Below, piece by piece: positions 37,489 through 45,092 of a DNA stretch of 64,000 nucleotides. Position 1 is the stretch's first letter, and each line of letters opens with the position of its first letter. The stretch comes from Lentisphaerota bacterium. Its GTDB lineage: Bacteria > Verrucomicrobiota > Lentisphaeria > Victivallales > Victivallaceae. The position numbers and the translations under genes were made by a program. A model generated the notes under the pieces. The model was not told the DNA's origin. It did no database searches and saw only the letters and a program-made list of their open reading frames with translations. The stretch is from contig SUWF01000007.1 of NCBI GenBank assembly GCA_015061575.1, positions 1 through 64,000 of the forward strand. Direction: 5' to 3'.

Positions 37489-38291
37489 AAAATCAATTTC
37501 AAAGCTTTTATCTGGATTCTCCGCTGGTCGAGGGACGGGTTTTTGACCTGTTTGACGCAGCGGAGAATGTTCCCACGCAGGATGTGGCAGTATTTTTCGT
37601 CCATGGCGGCGGCTGGAACAGCGGTTCCCGTACCCTCTTCCACAAATTGATGGAAGAGCTGGGAAATTTAGGGTACATAACCGCCACCACCGACTACCGG
37701 CTGGGCGGAGTGACCGCCTTTGAGCAACTTGCCGACATCCGCGAAACTTTTGACTGTTTTGTGGAGCTGCTCAAAAAGCGCGGCCACTCCGGCAAAGTCG
37801 CAGTGCATGGATCATCAGCCGGGGCGCATCTGGCCTCGCTTTTAAGCTGTGCCAAGCCCGGCGAATGCGGCGAAGATATTTCCCGACTCAAGTATCCGGA
37901 AATACGTCCGGTTCGGGCTTCGCTGCAGGCTACGCCCTACAACTTCAAACATTGGGAAGGCATGATGCCGCCATTTTGGAGTCAGATGCAGCGGGTCGCC
38001 GGAAAAAGCTACGCCGAAGATCCGGAGCGTTACGAACGGCTTTCGTTGTGCAATTATATCAATGCAGATAATCCGCCGCTCTTTTTTATGGAAGCGGAGT
38101 TGGAACATTTGTTCCCCTCGGAACTGACCTTCCAGCTGGCAGAAAAACATCGCCAGATGAATATCGCCACTCAGTGGAAAGTCTATCCCCGGGTCGAACA
38201 CGGATTTTTCTATGCGCTCGACCGCAAGATGCAGCAGGCTGCATTCAAAGATCTCTGCAGCTTTCTGCAAGGTGAATTGACCACATTCTGA
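37485..38291 (+). CDS. Alpha/beta hydrolase (HSL/carboxylesterase type)
   Basis: A 268-residue hydrolase. FFVHGGGWNSGSR at about 36-48 is the oxyanion-hole HGGG motif of hormone-sensitive-lipase-like esterases, HGSSAGAHLASL near 106 holds the nucleophilic Ser, MEAELEHLFPS near 205 probably the acid, and RVEHGFFYAL near 240 the His. A small-ester or glycan-acyl substrate is likely. The start is uncertain: a TTG at 37485 that overlaps the previous stop (TTGA), or a GTG at 37476. Both have poor SD sequences, so translational coupling with the RTX-like gene is probable. Confidence 0.85.
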   Translation: MKNQFQSFYLDSPLVEGRVFDLFDAAENVPTQDVAVFFVHGGGWNSGSRTLFHKLMEELGNLGYITATTDYRLGGVTAFEQLADIRETFDCFVELLKKRGHSGKVAVHGSSAGAHLASLLSCAKPGECGEDISRLKYPEIRPVRASLQATPYNFKHWEGMMPPFWSQMQRVAGKSYAEDPERYERLSLCNYINADNPPLFFMEAELEHLFPSELTFQLAEKHRQMNIATQWKVYPRVEHGFFYALDRKMQQAAFKDLCSFLQGELTTF

Positions 38292-38303
38292 ACTTTTGCT
38301 ATC

Positions 38304-38353
38304 AAAAAAACGGAACTGCCGCCCGGTAAACGTGTGCGGCAGTTCCTGTTTTT
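38304..38353. terminator. Bidirectional terminator between hydrolase and DtxR-type genes
   Basis: Perfect 11-bp stem GGAACTGCCGC / GCGGCAGTTCC (38312-38322, 38336-38346) with A and T runs on the two sides. Confidence 0.9.
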
Positions 38354-38371
38354 CAAACAAGCTCAAGCAGC

Positions 38372-39064
38372 TTACTGTACATTTTTCAGCAGAATAAATG
38401 CTGCATCGCTGCCCCGTAATGATATTACACTGTCCAGCAGGCGGATACGCAGCAGATCACCCAGCGGCGCCCGACCTTCCATGGTCAGCTGGGCTCCGGG
38501 TACCAATCCCATATCAGCAAACTTTTTCATGCCTTTAAGCGATACACTTATGTAGGCGATCGTACCGCTCTGACCATCTTCCAAGTCATTGAGGGCAAGC
38601 AACTCTTCCGGTTCGGCTTCCTCCGGCACCCCGGCCAGAGCTTCCGACAATTTTTTACGGAGCATTTCAGCCTCAGGATCGCTGACCAGCGTTTCGGTCA
38701 AAACCAACAGCTTTTTCAGCACATTTTCGTTGATATCGTGTTCGACCTTGCAGGCGGTTGCATCGGATTCTTCGTGCGACATCAACAGCACCTGCTCAAA
38801 AAAACGGCACAAACACTGATGACGTTTGCGGATACCCGCTGCCGCCTGCGCTCCAGCCGCCGTCAGCACCACCGGCTGATGCGGTTTGTAAACAATAAGA
38901 TCCCGGGCAGCCAACGCCTGCAACGCATTGGTCACCGACGGCATCTTGACCATCAAACGATCAGCCAATTCTTTACTGTGGGCGTGTCCATTGGCATCTA
39001 TCAAATCAGCGATAGCTTCCAAATAATCTTCAAGGCTGCTGGAGATAAGCCGGTTTTCGTTCAT
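38372..39064 (-). CDS. DtxR/MntR-family metal-dependent regulator with FeoA-like domain
   Basis: A 230-residue regulator. The N-terminal winged helix (LEDYLEAIADLI, then AHSKELADRLMVKMPSVTNALQALAARDLI) binds DNA. The metal and dimerisation domain contains ATACKVEHDINENVLKKL near residue 105, with the Cys-x2-Glu-His ligands of DtxR. The C-terminal 75 residues form a FeoA/SH3-like domain (GTIAYISVSLKGMKKFADMG). It probably senses Fe(II) or Mn(II) and represses uptake genes, none of which are nearby. The ATG at 39064 follows AGGAAA; an earlier ATG would add 11 residues. Confidence 0.9.
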   Translation of the reverse strand: MNENRLISSSLEDYLEAIADLIDANGHAHSKELADRLMVKMPSVTNALQALAARDLIVYKPHQPVVLTAAGAQAAAGIRKRHQCLCRFFEQVLLMSHEESDATACKVEHDINENVLKKLLVLTETLVSDPEAEMLRKKLSEALAGVPEEAEPEELLALNDLEDGQSGTIAYISVSLKGMKKFADMGLVPGAQLTMEGRAPLGDLLRIRLLDSVISLRGSDAAFILLKNVQ

Positions 39065-39196
39065 TGTAAGTTGTTTCCTGTGATTTAAAAGCGTCATTGC
39101 CGCTATGGATTTACATTTTTACACCCTTAACGGTATAATGTAGCACCGGAATAAAGAATTTCAATTTTACGAAGGTATTTTTTGCCGCAAACTGTC

Positions 39197-39240
39197 AAAA
39201 AAAACGGGCTGCCGCACTTATTATGTTGCAGCAGCCCGAA
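39197..39240 (-). terminator. Terminator of trigger factor gene
   Basis: On the minus strand CGGGCTGCTGC...GCGGCAGCCCG followed by eight T, starting 21 bases after the tig stop. Confidence 0.88.
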
Positions 39241-39261
39241 TCGGCAATACTTCAGCAAAGA

Positions 39262-40578
39262 TTATTTGTCAGCCTTGACCGCATCCGCCACAAAGTTCCA
39301 AACTTTGTTGTTCAGGATTTCGCTCTGCAGAGCTTCGATGGCACCGTTCTTTTCCATCAGCGCACGCAGTTCAGCGGGCTTTTTGCGATAGTAACGGCTC
39401 ATCATTTCGATTTCACGATCGACTTCGCTGGCGGCAACCGTGATATTTTCCAGCTTGGCTACCTTGCGGAAGATCAGTTCCCGGCGCAGCTTGGCGCTGG
39501 CTTCGACCTTGGCATCGGCGCGATGCTGTTCCATATTCTTCTTGAACTCTTCGGCATCAGCTTCACTCTTGACGATTTCCTGCGCTTTGCGCTGCAAAGC
39601 TTCGTCGGTTTCGGCTTCCAGCAGGCCCTGAGGCAATTCAAAGTCGCCGACCGCAGCCGAGATCTTGTCATAAACCGCCGTGCGGACAGCTTCCCGGCGT
39701 TTGCCTTCAGCTTCAGCCTGCAGACCGCTCTTGAGCATATCGCGCAGCTTGTCGATGTTGTCCAGACGCAGTTTGGCGGCCAATTCGTCATCGGTCAGTT
39801 CCTTGCGGCGCTGCACGTTGATAACTTTGACCGTGTATTTAACGGTTTTGCCCGCCAGCGCAGCATCCCGGTAATCGGCGGGATAAACGCTGTCAAAGGT
39901 GTATTCCTTACCGGCTTCGGCACCGGTCAAAGCGGCCACGCAGCCGGGGATGTATTCGGGTTCGGCCAGCCACAGGAAAGTGCCTTCGGCCTTGACCTGA
40001 CGTTTCAGGCTTGCTTCGGCATCTTCGGCGAGTTCAAAGTCAGAAGTGTAATCGACTTTGAGCATATCTTCGGCCACCGCAGCTTCGTTCACTTCGGCAA
40101 ATTCGGCATACATCTTGCGATACTGTTCCACGCGTTCGTCGAGTTCTTTTTCGTCGATTTCGGCAGCCGGAACATCGACTTCCAGACCTTTGTATTCAAA
40201 GTCGGCGATCTGGGGAGCCAGATCAATGCGCAGCGTAAACTTGTATTCCTTGCCCAATTCGATAGCGCTGTCTTCGGGCATCCGGCAGTAGACAACTTCC
40301 AGCTTTTCGCCGTCGGAAAGACGTTCAAAAGCCGCCGCCATAAAACGACGCTTGAGTTCATCCTTGAGATCGCCTTCAAAACGCTTGACGATCATAGCTT
40401 CCGGAGCCTTGCCGCGACGGAAACCGGGCACAGCTACATAGTTGGCAAAAGCCTGAGCTGCCACGCTGGTTTCAGCTTTCATGCGGTCTGCAGCTACCGT
40501 AAATTCGCAATTCCGGCACAGTGCACCATCTTCGGTCACTGCCAGCAAAAGAGCCTGAGAGAGGGTCTGTTTGGCCAT
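39262..40578 (-). CDS. tig: Trigger factor
   Basis: A 438-residue ribosome-associated chaperone and peptidyl-prolyl isomerase. The ribosome-binding loop VPGFRRGKAPEAMIVKRF is at about residues 49-66 (usual form GFRxGKxP). The FKBP-type PPIase domain (about 160-250) includes KVDYTSDFELAEDAEASL and IPGCVAALTGAEAGKEYTF. The helical substrate-binding C-terminus is rich in Lys, Glu and Ala. It is usually next to clpP/clpX, but not here. Its C-ending codon bias suggests high expression. Confidence 0.95.
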   Translation of the reverse strand: MAKQTLSQALLLAVTEDGALCRNCEFTVAADRMKAETSVAAQAFANYVAVPGFRRGKAPEAMIVKRFEGDLKDELKRRFMAAAFERLSDGEKLEVVYCRMPEDSAIELGKEYKFTLRIDLAPQIADFEYKGLEVDVPAAEIDEKELDERVEQYRKMYAEFAEVNEAAVAEDMLKVDYTSDFELAEDAEASLKRQVKAEGTFLWLAEPEYIPGCVAALTGAEAGKEYTFDSVYPADYRDAALAGKTVKYTVKVINVQRRKELTDDELAAKLRLDNIDKLRDMLKSGLQAEAEGKRREAVRTAVYDKISAAVGDFELPQGLLEAETDEALQRKAQEIVKSEADAEEFKKNMEQHRADAKVEASAKLRRELIFRKVAKLENITVAASEVDREIEMMSRYYRKKPAELRALMEKNGAIEALQSEILNNKVWNFVADAVKADK

Positions 40579-40757
40579 TTTATTAAACTCACTTTCTCTT
40601 GTTTTATACTTAATATTGATGGTTTATTTTCTCTCAACTATCACGGCCGGCCCAATGGCCGTGTGTAATCTGAATTGATTAATATAGCACCTTTTCTGTT
40701 AATTTCAAAACTCAATAAGAATTTTTCCGAAAATTCCTGCCCGGTCAGCAAAAAAAT

Positions 40758-40785
40758 TTGTATTTTCAGTCCGCCGGGCTATCTT
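40758..40785 (+). promoter_or_regulatory. Promoter candidate for the phosphodiesterase gene
   Basis: TTGTAT at 40758 and TATCTT at 40780 separated by 16 bases, 51 bases before the chosen start. Confidence 0.4.
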
Positions 40786-40836
40786 TAAATAAACAACAAG
40801 TAATATTTGCATAATTTACAAATGAAAGCAACAACT

Positions 40837-42441
40837 ATGAAGAAGCTGTTATTATTGGGTGCGATCCTGCTGACTGCATGGAATTTCTGTTCAGCAGATA
40901 ATACCACTGTCAACAACAAAAAAGTGCTGGTGATCATGCTTGACGGAGTGCGTGCAGATGCAACTTTGCACGCCTTTATGCCGACCTTGAACCAGCTTAA
41001 AGCCGGCAAGTGGCAAAAACAATATCATTGCGCCTACACCGATGCAGCTATGGTCGTGCAGGATGCTCCGCCGCACAGTGCGCCCAATCACGCCTCTATT
41101 GCCACCGGTGTGACCGCCGCCAAACACCACGTCACCCGCAACGGCAAAACCAAAACCGGCAACTATCAGAAGTATCCGCACTTTCTGGGGCATATTGCAA
41201 AAAAATACCCCGATTTCAAATGCGGATTTTTCTATGTCTGGAAAGAATCCGGCTACATTGCCAGCAATTCCGACCAAGTGCTTTATCAGCGCGGCACCGA
41301 TGAAGAAACTGTCAATAACGCCTGCAAATTCCTTGCCGACGGCGATGCGGCTGCTGTTTACATAAACATGCCGGATTATTACGGACACATGATCGGATTT
41401 TATCCCCGCAATCCGGGCTATCTGGCCAGTTTGACTACCTGCGATACTTTTTTGAAAAAACTGCTTGATGCCGTTGCCAACCGGCCCAATTTTGACCGGG
41501 AAAATTGGCTGATTTTACTGACAGCCGACCACGGCGGCTACCGCACTTTTCACGATGGCTTGCCGCATTCCGGCAACATGACCACCATTCCGCTGCTGGC
41601 GGCCGGTAAAGATGTCAAACAAGGCATGATCAAAGGCACCGCCTACACCTATGATATAGCAGTTACGGCGCTGGAATTTTTGAACATAAATACCCAAAAG
41701 CTGGATCTGGACGGCCGGGCGCTGGGTAAGGAAGTACAAACTCAAAACGCCTTGCCGCTGAGCGAAAAAATGGTTTTTCATTACGATTTTGCTGCCAGCA
41801 AGCTGCCGGTAAAATATGACAAAAAAGCCATTCAGCTCAATGAGTTGGGCTGTTTCGGCAACTCGCTGAAACTGACCGGAGCAGCGATCCGGATCCCCGG
41901 CAGCGAAAAACTTGCCCTGACCAATCACAACAACTTCACCATCACACTGTGGGCCAAACTTCCGGCGCAAAGCAGCAAAGATGTGGTGATCATCGGCAAC
42001 AAAGATATGAGCAGCGCCGCCAATCCGGGCTTTGCCCTGCTGGCCAACCGCCAGGGCGATCAACAGCGCAAAGCCGAAAATGCCGGTATCGCTCTGAGCG
42101 TGGGAGTCAAAAACGGCAAACCAATCGAACTGGCTCAATTCGACCGCAGTGACAACTGGAATTTTTACGCCATAAGCATTACCGGAAACGGCACACTCTA
42201 TTTCTGCAACGGCGCCGATGACGGTTATTTCTACCACATGGCCTTTGCAGCTCAAGATGCCGTGATCGCCAACGGCCTGCCAATTTATATAGGTCAGGAC
42301 GGTACCGGAAAAAAGACTCAAAAATTTCAAGGCGAAATCGACGACCTGACCTTCTGGAGCCGCGGCCTCTCACGCCTCGAACTGCAAAAGATCTACGAAG
42401 CCGGCCGTCAGGGCCGGGCTTTGCAGGCAAAGGGCAAGTAA
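40837..42441 (+). CDS. Secreted alkaline-phosphatase-superfamily phosphodiesterase with LamG-like domain
   Basis: A 534-residue protein with signal peptide MKKLLLLGAILLTAWNFCSA. The catalytic domain (about 25-300) has KKVLVIMLDGVRADAT with the metal Asp, APNHASIATG around the nucleophile, VYINMPDYYGHMIGF and LLTADHGGYRTFHDG. This is the type I phosphodiesterase / nucleotide pyrophosphatase plan. Residues about 320-530 form a LamG/concanavalin-like domain ending in GEIDDLTFWSRGLSRLEL, probably for glycan binding. Substrate could be a phosphodiester or sulfated/phosphorylated glycan. An in-frame ATG lies five codons earlier. A long hairpin follows the stop. Confidence 0.87.
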   Translation: MKKLLLLGAILLTAWNFCSADNTTVNNKKVLVIMLDGVRADATLHAFMPTLNQLKAGKWQKQYHCAYTDAAMVVQDAPPHSAPNHASIATGVTAAKHHVTRNGKTKTGNYQKYPHFLGHIAKKYPDFKCGFFYVWKESGYIASNSDQVLYQRGTDEETVNNACKFLADGDAAAVYINMPDYYGHMIGFYPRNPGYLASLTTCDTFLKKLLDAVANRPNFDRENWLILLTADHGGYRTFHDGLPHSGNMTTIPLLAAGKDVKQGMIKGTAYTYDIAVTALEFLNINTQKLDLDGRALGKEVQTQNALPLSEKMVFHYDFAASKLPVKYDKKAIQLNELGCFGNSLKLTGAAIRIPGSEKLALTNHNNFTITLWAKLPAQSSKDVVIIGNKDMSSAANPGFALLANRQGDQQRKAENAGIALSVGVKNGKPIELAQFDRSDNWNFYAISITGNGTLYFCNGADDGYFYHMAFAAQDAVIANGLPIYIGQDGTGKKTQKFQGEIDDLTFWSRGLSRLELQKIYEAGRQGRALQAKGK

Positions 42442-42447
42442 GAAGAC

Positions 42448-42499
42448 TTGGGGAAGCGGGAAAAACCTTTTCAGGAAAGGTTATTTCCCGCTTCCCCAA
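42448..42499 (+). terminator. Long hairpin of the GGGGAAG family
   Basis: Arms TTGGGGAAGCGGGAAA + AACCTTT and their complements with one bulged A (about 23 bp), loop TCAGG. It starts seven bases after the phosphodiesterase stop and probably ends that transcript. It shares order and bases with the hairpin at 6-60. Confidence 0.7.
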
Positions 42500-42529
42500 A
42501 CCCCTTCACCCTTTTCCAAACCTTTTACT

Positions 42530-42565
42530 GGCACTTTTTTATGCCATGCGGCATAAAAAAGTGCC
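42530..42565. repeat. Perfect 16-bp inverted repeat (GGCACTTTTTTATGCC)
   Basis: Both arms are exact complements with an ATGC loop. The GGCACTTTT/AAAAGTGCC ends also occur in hairpins near 7784-7814 and, partly, at 25-41. It could be a terminator-like or mobile palindromic element. Confidence 0.8.
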
Positions 42566-42611
42566 TTGCAAATTTTGTAAAAAACAATCCTCTTTTTTTA
42601 CTAATAAAACT

Positions 42612-42640
42612 TTGCCTTTTTGCTGTATTGGTTGTATCTT
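42612..42640 (+). promoter_or_regulatory. Promoter candidate for the HAD/AraM-like operon
   Basis: TTGCCT at 42612 and TATCTT at 42635 with 17 bases between, 41 bases before the ATG at 42682. Confidence 0.5.
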
Positions 42641-42681
42641 ATTGAATAATTTTGATCACTGTTGAAAAATAAGGTTGTTTT

Positions 42682-43482
42682 ATGAATATTTCGGGTAAAC
42701 TCTCTGCGGTCAAGGCGGTTTTTCTGGATATGGATGGAACTATATACCATGGCAGCAAACTCTTTCCCACTACCATACCGTTTTTGAATTTTCTTAAAGA
42801 ACACAATATAAAGTATCTCTTTTGCACCAATAACTCCAGCCGCAGCAAAGCTGATTATGTCAAGCATCTGGCCGGATTCGGACTCGCAAGCTCTACCGGA
42901 GAGTTTTACACTTCAGTAGATTTTTTGATCGATACCTTGCGCGAAGCACACCCACATGCCAAACGGCTCTTTGTTTTGGGCGTGGATTCCATGCTGCAGG
43001 AATTGACCGAAAACGGTTTTGAAATCGTGGATGACAATCCGGATGTCAATGTCGTTTCGTTTGATAAAACCCTTACTTATGAACGACTTTGCAAAGCGGC
43101 GTATTTTCTGCAGTCCGGCGTGCCCAGTTACTCCACCCATCCGGATCTCTTCTGTCCGACCGATCAGGCGACGGTGCTGGTGGATTGCGGAGCCATTTCC
43201 CGCTGCGTGGAGTTAGCTGCCGGTAAAAAGCTTGTTCAGTTGGGCAAACCACACGGCGGATTTTTGCAGCACGCCGCCGCCCGGCTGGGACTGCCGCCGC
43301 AAGCAACAATCATGTGCGGCGACCGGATGGCGACCGATATTGCTTCCGGAGTCAATGCCGGAACTCTGACCTGCCGGATCACCGGTGAAGGCGCGGATCT
43401 TACCAGTCAGGCCGACGTTACACCGGATTTTTGCTGCGAGGATCTGGGCGAACTGCAACAGCTCTGGCAAGCGATTTTTTGA
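42682..43482 (+). CDS. HAD-superfamily phosphatase, NagD/AraL type
   Basis: A 266-residue class IIA HAD phosphatase. Motif I FLDMDGTIYHG (residues 14-24) carries the nucleophilic Asp, motif II is FCTNNSSRS, the Lys is in LGKPHGGFLQ near 194 and motif IV is CGDRMATDIASG near 212. It acts on small phosphorylated metabolites. The following gene encodes an AraM-like sn-glycerol-1-phosphate dehydrogenase, as in Bacillus subtilis where araL and araM are adjacent. Glycerol-1-phosphate or a sugar phosphate is therefore a reasonable candidate substrate, but this is inference. Confidence 0.88.
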   Translation: MNISGKLSAVKAVFLDMDGTIYHGSKLFPTTIPFLNFLKEHNIKYLFCTNNSSRSKADYVKHLAGFGLASSTGEFYTSVDFLIDTLREAHPHAKRLFVLGVDSMLQELTENGFEIVDDNPDVNVVSFDKTLTYERLCKAAYFLQSGVPSYSTHPDLFCPTDQATVLVDCGAISRCVELAAGKKLVQLGKPHGGFLQHAAARLGLPPQATIMCGDRMATDIASGVNAGTLTCRITGEGADLTSQADVTPDFCCEDLGELQQLWQAIF

Positions 43483-43512
43483 AAACACCACAGTGGATTA
43501 AGGAATTTTATC

Positions 43513-44793
43513 ATGCGCTATGTAACTTTACCCGCAGGCATTGAAACCGCAGTTTTTGTGCTGGATTCCGGAGCGGTAACCGAAACTCCGGCGGTGCTGA
43601 AAAAATATTTTCCCAACTATCGGCCGCTGATCATTGCCGACGGCAACACCTGGCAGGTTGCCGGTGAAACTGTGCATAAACTCTGCCGGGCGGCGGGGTT
43701 GATTGATTACGAACCGATCATCTTGCCATCTGATCCCAAACCGCACCCGGATTACACGCTTTCGGAAAAATTGGCCGCTCAGCTGCCGGAAGATTGTGTG
43801 CCGCTGGCAGTGGGTTCCGGCGTGATCAACGATTTGGTCAAATGTGCTTCCAGCCTGAAAAATCTGCGCTATTGCTGCGTGGCGACTGCTGCCAGCGTGG
43901 ATGGTTACACCGCCAGCGGCGGAGCCATGAGCGTGGATGGCCAAAAGAAGACTGTCCCCTGCCCTGCACCCTACGCCTTGATCGCTGACCGGGATATTCT
44001 GCAGACTGCGCCACCGGAGATGATGGCTTCCGGCTATGCTGATTTGATGAGCAAAGTTACCGGCGGAGCAGATTGGATCATTGCTGATGAACTAAAGATC
44101 GAAGCCATCGACCCGGCCATCTGGAGCATGGTGCAGGATGATTTGCGGGATAATCTGGCTGATCCCAACGATCTGGAAAAACTTTTTCTGGGCTTGGCGG
44201 CCACCGGTTATGCCATGCAGCTTTATCACGATTCCCGTCCTGCCTCCGGAGCAGAACATTTGTGCAGCCACGTTTGGGAAATGGAGCATCTGGCGATCAA
44301 CGGCGAAGAAATTTCGCATGGATTCAAGGTCGGCATCGGTGTGCTGGCCATTGCCCAACTGCAGGAATTTGTGATCAATACCCCGCTGGAAACAGCTCAA
44401 AAACTGGCCGCCGCTCCGCTGGATAAAGCCGCCCGCCAAGCTGAAATCGACCAGCTTTTGATCAAAGGCTGCTATGGCAGCGCCATTGCACCGCTGGCGT
44501 TGAATAAAACGCCGTTTGATGCAGCGATGACCGCCCGGCGGGAACTTATCTGGCAGCATTGGACAGCCTTGCAGCAGCGGTTGCAGCAACAGCTGCTGCC
44601 TTCAACAACTTTGCGGAAAATGCTGCAAAAAGCTGCGGCGCCAACGTTGTTTGAAGAAATCGGTCTGGATGCGGCACAATATATCCACGGCATCAAAACC
44701 GCTCAGTTGATCCGCAACCGCTACACTGTGCTGGATATGCTTTACGAAACAGGTCTTCTGGATGCAGCCATAAAAACCATTAAAAACGCTTGA
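43513..44793 (+). CDS. sn-Glycerol-1-phosphate dehydrogenase, AraM/EgsA-like
   Basis: A 426-residue member of the iron/zinc alcohol-dehydrogenase superfamily that interconverts dihydroxyacetone phosphate and sn-glycerol-1-phosphate using NAD(P)H. Visible are the nucleotide site GSGVINDLVKCAS near 96, ATAASVDGYTASGGAM near 118, metal-site motifs GYADLMSKVTGGADW near 172, SGAEHLCSHVWEMEHL near 246 and EEISHGFKVGIG near 266. In archaea this stereoisomer starts membrane lipids; bacterial AraM serves archaeal-type glycerolipid-like compounds in some Firmicutes. Here it is paired with a NagD-type phosphatase 30 bases upstream. Confidence 0.88.
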   Translation: MRYVTLPAGIETAVFVLDSGAVTETPAVLKKYFPNYRPLIIADGNTWQVAGETVHKLCRAAGLIDYEPIILPSDPKPHPDYTLSEKLAAQLPEDCVPLAVGSGVINDLVKCASSLKNLRYCCVATAASVDGYTASGGAMSVDGQKKTVPCPAPYALIADRDILQTAPPEMMASGYADLMSKVTGGADWIIADELKIEAIDPAIWSMVQDDLRDNLADPNDLEKLFLGLAATGYAMQLYHDSRPASGAEHLCSHVWEMEHLAINGEEISHGFKVGIGVLAIAQLQEFVINTPLETAQKLAAAPLDKAARQAEIDQLLIKGCYGSAIAPLALNKTPFDAAMTARRELIWQHWTALQQRLQQQLLPSTTLRKMLQKAAAPTLFEEIGLDAAQYIHGIKTAQLIRNRYTVLDMLYETGLLDAAIKTIKNA

Positions 44794-45092
44794 AATCAAA
44801 CCGGAAAAATATAGGAGGGCGCACATCAATATCAAGCAGTTTTTGATATGCGCCCCAAAAAAATGGACACAACTGAAGGTGGGGAATATTTTATGGCAAA
44901 AGGAACGCCCCCCAAAAAAGTACAGTGCAAATTTTAACTTGCGAATTATTAAGATAAAAGGAATGGGCCCAGTTGAATACCGAGCCCATTTCATGTAATT
45001 AAATTATCCAACTTTTTGGTGGCACTTCAAAGATTCTGCCCCCCAGCTGCTTTATCTCCGGCAGCAGTGCAGGCAGAAAATTTGCGAAATAC
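44794..45092. other. Intergenic region with two hairpins and a possible coding remnant
   Basis: Hairpin 1 is at 44818-44856 (GGGCGCA and TGCGCCC arms). Hairpin 2 is at about 44962-44991 (AATGGGC and GCCCATT) and could end the minus-strand transcript. On the minus strand 45004-45110 reads as an open frame ending FLPALLPEIKQLGG-RIFEVPPKSWII-stop, without its own start; it may be a gene fragment. Confidence 0.4.

Larger units (their letters stand above)
42442..42681. other. Intergenic repeat block and promoter of the HAD/AraM pair
   Basis: Holds two large hairpins (42448-42499 and 42530-42565), separated by a C/T-rich stretch, followed by the promoter at 42612-42640. No gene seen. Confidence 0.6.

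Noticed and set aside
40799-40818. GTAAT...ATTTAC dyad with TTTGCA centre before the phosphodiesterase gene, as a sixth operator site
   Set aside because: Arms differ from TGTTA/TAACA and the region is AT-rich, so a chance match is likely.
44863-44937. A 24-codon plus-strand frame after the AraM-like gene
   Set aside because: Too short, no SD of its own beyond a chance match, and flanked by hairpins.
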